NCBI RefSeq assembly: GCF_016808095.1
Contig: NC_068974.1
Span: 40,586,590-40,650,589 of the forward strand
Direction of reading: 5' to 3'
Length of the DNA stretch: 64,000 bases
Source: Vigna angularis
Lineage: Eukaryota; Streptophyta; Magnoliopsida; Fabales; Fabaceae
Made by a program: the position numbers and the translations under genes. This document shows, piece after piece, positions 1 to 10,456 of this stretch; the first letter of the stretch is position 1; every line of letters starts with the position of its first letter. The notes below the pieces were generated by a model that saw only the letters and a program-made list of their open reading frames with translations, did no database searches and was not told the origin of the DNA.

Positions 1-3000
1 TATGTTTTGGTTATAAACCATCTGGTAAAACCCTGTATCGATTAACACACATAAACATATATCTTGCAAACAAAGTAGCACTACACTAAAAACTAAACGG
101 CTAAGCATAGGGTTTGAGGCTCTCCAGCAAAAAGGTAACATATTCACAAATTGAGGAACAGAAAATAAATACTTGTAGATACTTTAGTATTTCTGATCTC
201 AAGCCCTACAAAATTTAAACTTTGAAACTGCACTTAGTTATATTTTTTAAATAAACTTTAATTCAAATTTTTTATAAGACCAATGGGGAAGACAGGTCAT
301 AATGGGGATAAGGGGCACACAAACACAATAAAAAAGGTTATATGTAGTAGCATAAGAGACATTGGTAGATAAAACGATTCACCGCAAAAACTAAAACCAA
401 AATCTCCGGAATTTACTCGATGTAAAGACAACGTCTTTATAAAACATATTCAATACCAAATAGAATTGCTCAAGCACAACTATAAACGCTGAATATTGAA
501 AGCATATGGATGAAAACTATCATGAAATTGCCAATTTCAACGCTAACAAGGATTATAACTCGAAACAACAGCCCTTATTTGCATGTTTCAACTTGCACCT
601 AATGAGTGAAAAACAAAATTGTATTTCTAAATGAATGCCACAAATACATTGACTAACACATGCACATAAACGAATCACAATTTCAGGCATTGACGCTCTG
701 ACTGCAGAAAATTGTGGGTTAAAGTGGAACTATGACAATTGTTTAAAAAATCTTTTTCAGTGCTTAGGTCGTCTATCTAATCTAAACTACATTTGGAGGA
801 TCTTACTGCCCTAATAGATCACACAAGAAAAAAAAAACTTCATATTTGCTGTCAAACCACGTAAAAGACATAGCCACTCGTTAAGTACTTAAAAAGGGTC
901 ATACTATTTTTTTTTTTTTTTGCAAACAGCACCTAAAAAAAGCATACCAGCAGACTAGCAAGATTAGTGGATTTGATTGATGGCCATGACCTATTATTGC
1001 ATAGTTGAATTAGAAAACTTTATATATCCCTAGTGACAATACAAAGATGTTCTAATTCAAAAAGGCGATATGAAGCAGCAAAATATAGAAAATTTCTACA
1101 ACTCCAATTCTTTGATCATTTACTCTATCTTCGCCCAGCAACAGAGCTAAACGAAGCATGTGCAGACAACTCAAACACTATCATTTTCACCTCAGCCTTC
1201 ACCTTATGCCAAATAATATTGGCCGTGTCAACTGGCCCACATGATCACTTCAGAAACAAATGAGAAACTTGATAATTGCCTGTGTCATGATACAAGAACT
1301 TGGTGTTGATAACACCATGTCAGCTAAACTTTTAATTTGAGGCAAAATGTAACAATGCCAATGTCTGACATTATCATGCCAGGAACAGAAAAACGTTTCA
1401 AATCTTTTTACCTGTCACACTAGGAAATGTTAAATACATTTTATAGTTGCATGATCAAACCATTTAATAAAATTCTCTTTCTACCAACCCAGAATGCCTA
1501 AAGCAAATGGCAAGGTTTGATTACCTTCATGATGAGAGAGATGTATGATTAAAGGCATCTAAAACGCAGCTTCAGCACCAAGCCATATAGAGAACTATAG
1601 TGCTCAAAAAAATTTAAGCTCATCACCAAAACTATAAGTTAGAATCAGTTGTCAATAAACTAAATATCTTAAATACTGAATGTGACAACCCAACAGTATT
1701 AATATGAAACACCAGGAACCAGCTGCCATAGAAGTTCAAACAAATTTTCAAAAGGAAACATTAGCAACCAGACATTACTGTGTAAATCAATAAAATGCCA
1801 CAGAAAATAATTCAGAAAGTATTAAGTCCTACACGACAAGAAATGATTAATAAAAATCATAACTATAATATGCTTTTGACTTCTGCCGTATGAAGACTGC
1901 TATCAACTTCTAGCCCAAATCTCTGCAAATTTCATAACAGTACAGCAAGGTTAAAGAAGTGAGTCCCAAACTTCGAAGAAAGACATGGCAAGAGGTTAAG
2001 AAATCAGGTTCACAAGAGCTCCAAGAAACATCAGGCCTGTCACAACGTTACATCATAATAATGAAGAGTTAACTAACAGAGGTAAAATCATGATGAAATA
2101 TCAAATAAACATGTAAAAGGCCATTGTTGGTTTTATGCATGATTACAAAGCTTGAGTATGGTATTGTCATCAAGAAGCATAAACAGAAACAATATAAAAG
2201 GAATTTACAGATGTAATCTGCAAAGCAATGCATTCAAACATACACACTACTGTATATACGTCAATGAATCAGTCAACCCATAAAAGACAACAGAGGTTTC
2301 TTCTTTTCTTAATTCATTTGAAGATGCGACTTTTAGTTTCTGCTCCAATGCACCAAAAAATCATGAAGGAGACCAGACACCACCACATTCATACATTAGC
2401 TGGAGATAATATATCCAAGAAATTTTTTGTGCAGATATCAAATACTTACACAGTCATATACCAGTTTGCCCTTTCTCCTGTAAGGGCCCTTCAATCATTC
2501 AGAAAAAACGGTGGAACTTAAGTGCAAAGAGCATGAATACATTATTTTATATAGATAAAATAGCTTTGTTCGGGGGTCAGTGGGTGACAGCCTAACATTG
2601 CTCAAGATTTTTCAGTAAAATAACAATCTTCGGGGAAAACGAATACATAACAAAATTCCTTGTGATGGTTAAAAAAAACAAGAATAAAGCAAATGATGTG
2701 CTAACGGGAAAAAAAGGTACACAGAAAACACAATAACCATTGACTTGCAGATGAAAATCAAAACTTAAATGAGGTAACACGGCATTTAACTATGAACTTA
2801 AAAGTTAAATTTAAAAGCATTAGTGAATTAGTAAGGATTCAAATTAAAAATTTCCACGATCCCACCTGTCTCCAACTAGAAGAATGTCAGAAAAAACTCA
2901 TGATTTTCATGGGCGCTCATCTGCTGAAATGGATTTCAAATAAAGACTTTCATGGGTGAAAAGTTCTTTTTCAGGAATAAATCTAATTTCAGACAGTTAT

Positions 3001-3178
3001 AAATAATTAGTGTGTCCCATAGTTCAAATAAAAAGATCAAGCCTTATTTCAGTTATGAAAACAAAGAATTGAATGCTAGATCGTAACAAAGTAAAACATG
3101 TATATCATCTGTTAAGAAAAAAATGAAACCAAGATGACATACGCACCTTTTGGAAACCGAAACACTATTTGAACAAAA
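1..3178. other. Downstream flank of the SF1 gene, no protein gene seen
   Basis: AT-rich sequence with only short scattered ORFs, none with recognisable protein character. The part next to the SF1 stop is probably its 3' UTR. On the minus strand a donor-like AAAG|GTGCG lies at 3147/3146, an acceptor-like TTTCAG at 2925/2924 and another donor, GACAG|GTGGG, at 2866/2865. A small spliced 3' UTR exon at about 2866-2923 is therefore possible. This is inferred from splice borders only. I see nothing else in the stretch. Confidence 0.4.
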
Positions 3179-5599
3179 TCATTTCATCTCTCCCATGAAC
3201 TTCTCATACTCTGAATCAGCACCATATGAAGTCTTCTCAGCTGATGAAGGAGGAGGAGGCACTGGAGGATTTGAGGTCCTAGGCACATTTCCAATGCTAA
3301 GGGATTGATCTGTACCATATGATGTCTTGTCTGCCGATGAAGCAGGCGGCGGAACAAGAGAATTATTGGCCCAAGGCACATTTGCAATGTTGTGGGATTG
3401 GTCTGAAGTTGAAACAGGAATGGGGGCAGGAGGGGGAGGTGGAGGAGGAACTGCGTTATAGTAAGGTGGATATCCATAAGATGCAGGATAAGTAGGTTGG
3501 GCTGCAGGTGGCATTGAAGGTACCGAGTTACCATATACATTGACTGCTACAGACTGAGTTGAGGTACTACTGTCAGACTGCACTCCGGGTGGGTAACTCT
3601 GCTGCAGTTCACTAGAAGTTGCAGACTGGGATGGGGCACCAGGAGGACCACTCTGCACAGGCGGAGGATATTGAACCCCATATGGAGGCATCGGTTGACC
3701 TTGCATAGGTGGATACATGGTTGACCCAGGTGGAGGAGGAGCATAAGAAGCATATGGAGGAGGAACAGGAGGTCCCCATGGCACCGGGGTACCACCGTAA
3801 CTCCCAGGAGGAGCAGTCCCAAGGGGGCCACCGGCAGCATACTGTTGGGACGGATAAGCACCGAGTGGCTGGCTTTGAACAGGATAAGTAGGCACAGCAG
3901 ACGCTGGTGGGCCAGGGGGCACAACAGGCTGAGGAGGCTTACCAGCAACTCTCACTGCAATTGTTCGACCCTCAAGGCGATAACCGTTCATGGCCAATAT
4001 TGCATTGTTTGCCATTGTTATATCAGCATACTTCACAAAACCGTATCCTTTACTTAAACCCGACATTCGATCCTTGATCACTTTTGCCATGACAATTTCA
4101 CCAAATTGTTGAAATAATTGGATTAGGCCATCATCATCAAGGCTGGGCGGCAAGTATCCTATGTACAAATTTGTATCATCAATTTCCTTTTTAACAGCAG
4201 CAGCCCCTAAGCCAGCTTGAGCCAAACCACCAGCCGTAGCGGAATTGTTAGCCCAAGGAGGATTGCTTCCAGAAGTGCCTGCTCCAATAGCCAAAGTACT
4301 GGTTTGCTTTGTTGCAGATTCAGGAACCGAACCACCCAACTCTGCTAAGAAATTCTGATACTCATCATCCATCTTCTTCCCAGTAGCACCCTTCACCGGA
4401 CAATCTATGCTTGGATGACCACCATCCCCACAATGTTTACAGACAACTTCACTCTTAAAAGTCGAAGTCCTAGTAGGACATGCATATTGGCGATGACCTG
4501 GTTCACCACATAGCCTGCAATACTCCTCATCCCTGATCGTACCATTCAATGCAGCTAGTTCCCTAAGTTGTTGCCTCTTGTGCTCATTCAATACCTCATC
4601 CACGGGCTGCAAGAGCTTCTCCACCATACCAGCGGCAGCCTCAAGCGACTCCGGCGTCTCAGCCTCTACCAACACATGCAAGTCCTCATTCTCCGAAGGG
4701 TCAGGCTTCAAATCCCTCTTCTGCTGTAGCCTACCCTCTTTCACTGATCCTTTACCCCGAATCACAATTTTAGCACCAGTTTCTTTCTCCATCCGCTTCT
4801 GGGTGTTACCTCTGGGACCAATAATAAGCCCGATGAAATTGTAACCAGGGTATTCTTTCATCGGTATATAAAGCTTCTTCTGAAGCTTGGGTGGCCTGTA
4901 ATCCGCAGGTGGCTTGAAGGCAGGGTTCTTCTTTATAATCTGAGATATTATTTCCTGTCTCTCTTTTTGCAATCTCTCACGCGCACGGTATTCCCTAGTG
5001 TTAATCCTAATGCCCATGTTATCATATATCGGCTCAGGCGAAGGAGATCGAGCCCCTTCGGGGCGATCATCTAAAGGTAAACCTGACTGTAACATTCGAC
5101 TAATCTCAAGAAGCCTACTGTTCAAAGCCTGAATCTCGGGATCGAATTCAATACCGCCCATGAAATCAGGAAGTTGAATCACCGGCTTGGGCTCGTCATC
5201 AGCCCAACGAGACTTCCTCTTTTTCGGCCCAGACCCCAATTCCCCGCCGCTCTGGCCGCTCTGGTCATTCGATTCTGGCTGCGGATCCCATCTGCTCCGG
5301 CGGCGGCGCTTGCTTGTAGTCTCCTCCTCGCCGCCAGATTGGTCCCTGTCAGTGCCGCTCCGCGTCAATCCTTCAGATAGCAATGGCTTCGAAAGCTGAG
5401 GATGCAATCCGTTATTATCCAAAGGTCCCTGGCCATTCTCCGATGGCCTTCCGTCGCTGGTGCCGTTACCGTTTTCGTTTTGACCGGTTTCCGATTGTTG
5501 TTGTGACGAGTTGTGATACTCTGATGGCGCATGGTTCTGCGGTGAAGGATCGTAGGGATGCAGTGGAGGGAGATTTGGGGTTGAATCGAGAGCGTCCAT
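3179..5599 (-). CDS. SF1: Splicing factor 1 / branchpoint-bridging protein (KH, two zinc knuckles, RRM)
   Basis: Single-exon gene of 806 residues starting at a true ATG (5599-5597). In the family, SF1/BBP binds the intron branchpoint and U2AF65 during early spliceosome assembly in the nucleus. Visible parts: Ser/Gly/Pro-rich N terminus; two basic motifs ending in Arg-Trp (about residues 97-105 and 126-132) like the U2AF-homology ligand motif; KH/QUA2 region about 244-335 with [19 protein letters not shown] knuckles at about 361-374 ([14 protein letters not shown]) and 387-400 ([14 protein letters not shown]); an RRM about 475-552 ([16 protein letters not shown]); and a long Pro-rich tail. The C-terminal RRM is as known for plant SF1 and absent from the animal form. 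The last 70 residues hold a tandem repeat (see findings). The plus-strand ORFs over this span are antisense shadows. Confidence 0.95.
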   Translation of the reverse strand: MDALDSTPNLPPLHPYDPSPQNHAPSEYHNSSQQQSETGQNENGNGTSDGRPSENGQGPLDNNGLHPQLSKPLLSEGLTRSGTDRDQSGGEEETTSKRRRRSRWDPQPESNDQSGQSGGELGSGPKKRKSRWADDEPKPVIQLPDFMGGIEFDPEIQALNSRLLEISRMLQSGLPLDDRPEGARSPSPEPIYDNMGIRINTREYRARERLQKERQEIISQIIKKNPAFKPPADYRPPKLQKKLYIPMKEYPGYNFIGLIIGPRGNTQKRMEKETGAKIVIRGKGSVKEGRLQQKRDLKPDPSENEDLHVLVEAETPESLEAAAGMVEKLLQPVDEVLNEHKRQQLRELAALNGTIRDEEYCRLCGEPGHRQYACPTRTSTFKSEVVCKHCGDGGHPSIDCPVKGATGKKMDDEYQNFLAELGGSVPESATKQTSTLAIGAGTSGSNPPWANNSATAGGLAQAGLGAAAVKKEIDDTNLYIGYLPPSLDDDGLIQLFQQFGEIVMAKVIKDRMSGLSKGYGFVKYADITMANNAILAMNGYRLEGRTIAVRVAGKPPQPVVPPGPPASAVPTYPVQSQPLGAYPSQQYAAGGPLGTAPPGSYGGTPVPWGPPVPPPYASYAPPPPGSTMYPPMQGQPMPPYGVQYPPPVQSGPPGAPSQSATSSELQQSYPPGVQSDSSTSTQSVAVNVYGNSVPSMPPAAQPTYPASYGYPPYYNAVPPPPPPPAPIPVSTSDQSHNIANVPWANNSLVPPPASSADKTSYGTDQSLSIGNVPRTSNPPVPPPPSSAEKTSYGADSEYEKFMGEMK

Positions 5600-5618
5600 T
5601 GATTGAGAAAGAAGATAA

Positions 5619-5634
5619 GGTTAGGGTTAGGGTT
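5619..5634 (-). promoter_or_regulatory. Telo-box in SF1 leader or promoter
   Basis: Read on the minus strand this is AACCCTAACCCTAACC, 20 bases upstream of the SF1 start codon. Telo-boxes (AAACCCTAA type) near the transcription start are known from plant housekeeping, ribosomal and RNA-processing genes. The motif is seen directly; its regulatory role is inferred. Confidence 0.55.
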
Positions 5635-5814
5635 CGAATGTGCGCAGCAGTGGAAACACCACCAAACCAAGAAGAGTCGAGAAAGAAGATGAATATTGTG
5701 ATGACTTGTGAAGTGGCCACGTGACGCAGCCGCATTAAATAACAGACCCGACTTGGATTTGGATCCAAAAAAACGGGTATGTGATACCGGAATCTGATAA
5801 TTCGGGTTTTCATG

Positions 5815-5818
<4 letters not shown>

Positions 5819-5882
<64 letters not shown>
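5819..5882. repeat. (AT)n microsatellite
   Basis: Uninterrupted TA dinucleotide run of about 64 bp, roughly 220 bp upstream of the SF1 start codon. It marks the edge between the SF1 promoter and AT-rich intergenic DNA. Confidence 0.95.
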
Positions 5883-5885
<3 letters not shown>

Positions 5886-8748
5886 TTGTTTGTCAGTTTA
5901 GTCCATGAATTGTTACTCAGTTTTTACATTACAAATATAAAAAGTCATTTTGTATAATTAAAATTTATAACAATAAATAAATATTTCTAAGTTATAAATG
6001 ATATTATAAATAGAGTTATGATAAAAACATCATGTAAGACTATTTTTAATTATGAATACTACTGAGAATATATTAAATTTTTATTTATATTAAAAATGAA
6101 AAATAAATTGATTAAAGATATAAAATATTAATAAACTTATCAAAAATAGTTCTGATTGAAAAAATAAAAACAACTTGGTTGAAGATAATTATTAAAAATA
6201 CTGTCATTCAAATAGTTATTCTAACATGCACATAGAGATAATTATATAAAATAAATACTTTTAAAAAATATTTAAGATTTATAATAAATATTATTGTTAA
6301 ATATATATATATATATGTAATATTATTTTTAAAATATTATTAAGCTAAGAAAAATTAAGAAAAGAAATTAAGTATAGAGATAGAGATATTAGTAATGTTT
6401 CCTCTAAATGTAGTAAATATGGACTTTAAGAAAAAGATATTAAACATGTTTAATTGAAATAATAAAATCACTGTAGATTTAAGGTATTAAGACAATAGTT
6501 TTGGACCTTAAAGTTGTTAATTTTTTTTTTCATAATTTAAATTTTGACAAATTACGTTATGAGGAGATCAGTCTCTATTAGATTAGACTTTCAAGATATG
6601 TTATTTCCATAATTTATAAAAATTCTAAATGTGTTTGGCTTATAAAGTTACATCTAGTTTATAACACAAGTGTACATTTATATGTATAACTATTGGCATG
6701 ATCATTTTTACACATTAGGTGAATTTTTATCAGATAAGAAGGTATGATAAATGATTAATAAAAAATATATATATACTGCTCTCCTGACTTTCATTGCAAG
6801 AAAAGCCTTCTTCTGGTCCTTAAAATTCACTTGGCAAGAGGAATTCAAAATACTATGTTCTTTACCAACTTCTGTACTATATGATAGGTTTGATTTTGTT
6901 TAATTATTTATGAAAGATCATATTTGGGTAGCTTTTTTAAATGATAGTATCTGGATAAAATAATCCATCATGGAGTACAATCCAGTTAAAATTTGTAATG
7001 AAATGACATTAGTTTTTCTTTTTTTTAGACTTGTGAAGTTTTTTACTTACAATTTCTCAGTAAGTTGTGTTTAAATAATCTGATATTTCATCTCAGATCC
7101 AAACAATCATCTTAAAATTTTTAAAATTTATTGTTACTTGATAGGTAGTCATCTCTGCAGAGTAAACCTGATTAACATATACAGACTTAAAAAATGGCAT
7201 TTCAAAATTAGTTCAAAAATAAAATCATAATACAATGCAAAGCTAATTGCAGTCTCAGATATGGAAACAATCATACATAACAGAAATAGTACAAATTTGA
7301 TGAAAAATAGATAATGAGGTATTACTAGAACCACATTGGATTGTGATTTCAATTTCCTCAAGTAGTCAAATCCAACTTCTCTCTTTGCTCTAATTCTTCT
7401 CTCCAGATTATCTCTAATGAGAAGCACTTACCATGTAGAACAATTGTGTCATACAACCCAAATTAATCAAAATTAAAGTGGTGAGCATGGAGAGAAAATA
7501 GTAACATTCAAAAACAACTGGACAAGTTATTGCACCATTATTATTGGTTTTCAAATTCTGGAGAATTTGCCACCAATGCTTCCCAAAAGCTTCTCTTCAT
7601 GTAAACAAAGCAAAGACAGATAAAAAGAAATCCAGATTCAGAAACTAAATTCAATTTCAAAACACAGAACGGAGAACAAAAACTAATTCAGATTATCCCC
7701 ATCTTAACAAAAATTGAATGTGATCTGCAATATGTTTTGATAAAAGGAAAATAACAAATAGAAGTTATAAATGTGATATGCAACTTCCTTTGACAGAGAG
7801 ATTTTTTTATACCTTTTAGACAAGAAGATCAAGGAACAATCTCTTACAGTTTAATTAAAGGTAGAAATAGCTATTAAGTTATAAACAATGATCAACGGAT
7901 TTGTCCATTGGAAAAAGCATATATAACGCCCATTTGAAGCAAACCCTGAAATTTAATCAGATAGCATTTGTAGTAGACAACAGGAATTGATAGATAAGAT
8001 GGAGGGTTCTAGACAAGAAAAGCAAGGAATAAGATGTCTCACACTTAAATTGAAAGACAGAAACAGCTATGAAATCATTTATTTCCAATTAAAGATTATG
8101 CTGAAAGAGTTCCAGTTCAAACAGTCATTTTATATATCGACCAAATTCTGTTCTAAGCTTTCAAGGCCTGTTCTAAGGTTTGCCTTTCCCATTGTTTGTT
8201 CCTTGTAGACTATTTTCTTTTCAACTTTCAAATGGTTAACTTTCAATATAGCATACTTGCATTGCCTGAAATAATATAATAACAGTAATACCTCTTGAAT
8301 ATGAAGTAAATTTCAAGCTAACGTCCTAAAAATGTAGTAAAAGAATAGACAAAGAAGCCGACAAAAACACAATTCATAAAGAAAATAGAAGAGGAACATA
8401 TAGAGTTCAACCAAGTCAATAAAGTACTGCATTCTTGTAACCGTTAAAAATGTCGTAATACCATTTGCAAGGGGGCAAAGCAAATGGAAACTTCAATGCC
8501 AGAAAAAAGTGTGGCAAAGGCATCAGAAACCTTCAGCAGTGTGGATTATAATTCTAAACAATCACTGTTATGAACGAGAATTCATGAAACTAATAATCAA
8601 ATTATTCTATCACAATTATTATTATTAAATATTGATACAACTGAGGAATATCATCGGGAAAGACATAAAGTTCAGTTCATAATCATCCCTTTACCATAAC
8701 ACAGTACACCCACAAATCAACTCAAGAATCAGAACCATCTAACTTGAT
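5883..8748. other. Intergenic, no gene recognised
   Basis: Strongly AT-rich with short AT runs (for example 6300-6316) and poly-T tracts. A minus-strand frame at 7149-7427 begins near a donor-like ATG|GTAAGT, but I recognise no protein in it. The stretch just below 8749 should contain the 3' UTR of the small CHCH-like gene. Nothing else can be supported. Confidence 0.5.
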
Positions 8749-8937
8749 CTAACGTGAAGCAGAATCAAGAGAGGGGTTTGGTTTTTTGAGTGAGCATGAT
8801 GACTTGAAAGCCTCAATCTGTGTCTGACATTTGACATAATCTCCCTTGTTCTCTTCCAAACACTTTTTTAAAGCCTCAACATCACAAGCTGAATTTATTT
8901 TCTTCACAGTGCTGCTATCCCCAGCTTTCTGATCCAT
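8749..8937 (-). CDS. Small CHCH-like (twin Cys-helix) protein, 62 aa
   Basis: Encodes 62 residues from ATG 8937-8935 to TAG 8751-8749. An in-frame extension to 8958 would need a GTG start and would cross a likely splice acceptor, so the ATG is preferred. Four cysteines lie at about 18, 26, 37 and 48 in a charged, helix-prone context (Cx7C, Cx10C, Cx10C between successive Cys), with no signal peptide or membrane segment. The layout resembles small plant CHCH/Cox19-like proteins, many of which fold by disulfide relay in the mitochondrial intermembrane space. The spacing is not the classic twin Cx9C, so the family call is tentative. A 5' UTR intron and a telo-box upstream support a real, broadly expressed gene. 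Confidence 0.65.
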   Translation of the reverse strand: MDQKAGDSSTVKKINSACDVEALKKCLEENKGDYVKCQTQIEAFKSSCSLKKPNPSLDSASR

Positions 8938-8957
8938 AATCTCCAATTGAAAACCCA

Positions 8958-9065
8958 CTAAAAATAAACTTTGGAGTTCAAATTATAGAACAAGAAACTG
9001 AGTTACGAAGTCCAGTGTTATGTGACTTGAATTGATTGAAAATAGAATAAACAAAAATGTAGTAC
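8958..9065 (-). other. 5' UTR intron of the CHCH-like gene
   Basis: On the minus strand, ATTACG|GTACTA (donor GT 9065-9064) and TTTTTAG|TGG (acceptor AG 8959-8958) define a 108-bp AT-rich intron ending 21 bases before the ATG. Seen as splice borders only; no transcript data. Confidence 0.5.
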
Positions 9066-9091
9066 CGTAATGAAACGCAGTGTAACTGTGC

Positions 9092-9100
9092 AAACCCTAA
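9092..9100 (+). promoter_or_regulatory. Telo-box AAACCCTAA upstream of the CHCH-like gene
   Basis: AAACCCTAA on the plus strand (TTAGGGTTT in the gene's direction), about 155 bases upstream of the ATG and just ahead of the proposed 5' UTR intron. Its position near the likely transcription start fits the known placement of telo-boxes. Confidence 0.45.
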
Positions 9101-9109
9101 GCTAACACC

Positions 9110-9357
9110 GCTTCGGAATACCACTATAGACTCCGGCACCATACGAACAGAACCCCGTATTCATAATAATTATTTTTAGTTTTTTGTTGCATATATATTT
9201 TTTTAAATTTTTTTTTTAAAATTGTAGCAATTGTTTTTATTGTGATACTATATTGTATTTTTAGAAAAAGTAAAGAAAATAGTTACTTTGCACTGTTATG
9301 ATATGTTTTTTCTTTATATCGTGTTAACTGTCTTACTATTATTATAGAAATAACGAG

Positions 9358-9438
<81 letters not shown>

Positions 9439-10356
9439 CTAACTATTTTTTCTATTTAAGCTTATTTGTCGAAATATAAATGAGATTTTCAGAAGTGATT
9501 TAAAACCTTATATAGCCAAATACAAAAGTTGTAGTATTTTATTTTTAACTCTTAAAAATGATCAACTTATCTTCCAAAAAAAACTACTTAACTTGATAAA
9601 CTTGAACATTTACACATTTATAGCTAATATATAAAGAATAACGTTTGCATTCTAATCAATTATGTATAAATCATTATTCTTTTTTATCGGCAGTTGATTT
9701 GAGAAGTGATAGATTTGGATCTTTTAAATTATATGAGATTTGAATGAATATTGACTTTTGCCCATGAAACAAACTAGAAATAGCTTTGAGTCTTCATTGC
9801 TGAAAAACTACAGGCTTATATTTCAAAGAGCTTCGATGATCATAAATAATAATTCTATATCTTTCTAAAATGCGATGTCAAAACCAAATTTCATTCACCA
9901 TTTGAAGCTTTAAATAATTACATAATTGGCCATTATTTACAATGAAATAGCAAAGTCTAGTGATTAGAGCTTTCTCCTGAATATTACACATTCTGGCACA
10001 TTTTCCCACATCCTATTTTCGTTAATAATTACAAATTTTGCAAACACTACTATTTTGAAGCATCTGCAGAACATGCTGAGTACTCAGGAGTGGAGTTAAC
10101 CTTGTCTATTTCATATTATAGGGAGAAGAATGGCGTTAGATACACGAATGTGTGCCAATTATGTACACATCTTAAAGGAAATTGGTCCAACATATTGATA
10201 ATCATGACTCACACTGTCATAATTTACATGACATGTACACCAACTGTGTGACAACCAAAGATTATGCTCAGAAATAAACAGAAAGCATTGGTGCTCTGGA
10301 TCACTGGAAACCAACACTGGACAATATAATATGCCCTTTAAAGTAGCAGCTACCAT
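9110..10356. other. Intergenic between the CHCH-like gene and ATG3, plus ATG3 3' UTR
   Basis: Begins with the promoter of the CHCH-like gene and carries an (AT)n tract at 9362-9435. The right-hand few hundred bases probably hold the ATG3 3' UTR. No other coding or RNA feature seen. Confidence 0.5.
9362..9435. repeat. (AT)n microsatellite
   Basis: Uninterrupted AT run of about 74 bp. Confidence 0.95.
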
Positions 10357-10451
10357 CTGAAAAATTAAAACAGTGCAAATCATCATAATGACTAATATCT
10401 GTCATGAAAAGAGTATTAACTGGGTAGAGTATTAGTAATAATCACAATTAC
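10357..10451 (-). other. Possible 3' UTR intron of ATG3
   Basis: On the minus strand the ATG3 stop TGA (10459-10457) is followed after five bases (CCAAG) by GT (10451-10450). A TTTTTCAG acceptor ends at 10357. This would be a 95-bp intron in the 3' UTR, too close to the stop to be expected to trigger nonsense-mediated decay. Inferred from borders only. Confidence 0.4.
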
Positions 10452-10456
10452 CTTGG

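Noticed and set aside
5174..5813. Plus- and minus-strand ORFs overlapping the SF1 start
   Set aside because: Antisense or frame-shifted copies of the SF1 N-terminal coding region and its leader; the minus-strand one reading into SF1 begins with TTG, not ATG.
7149..7427. 92-residue minus-strand ORF near a GTAAGT donor
   Set aside because: No family resemblance; composition drifts to AT-rich noncoding after the first 30 codons.
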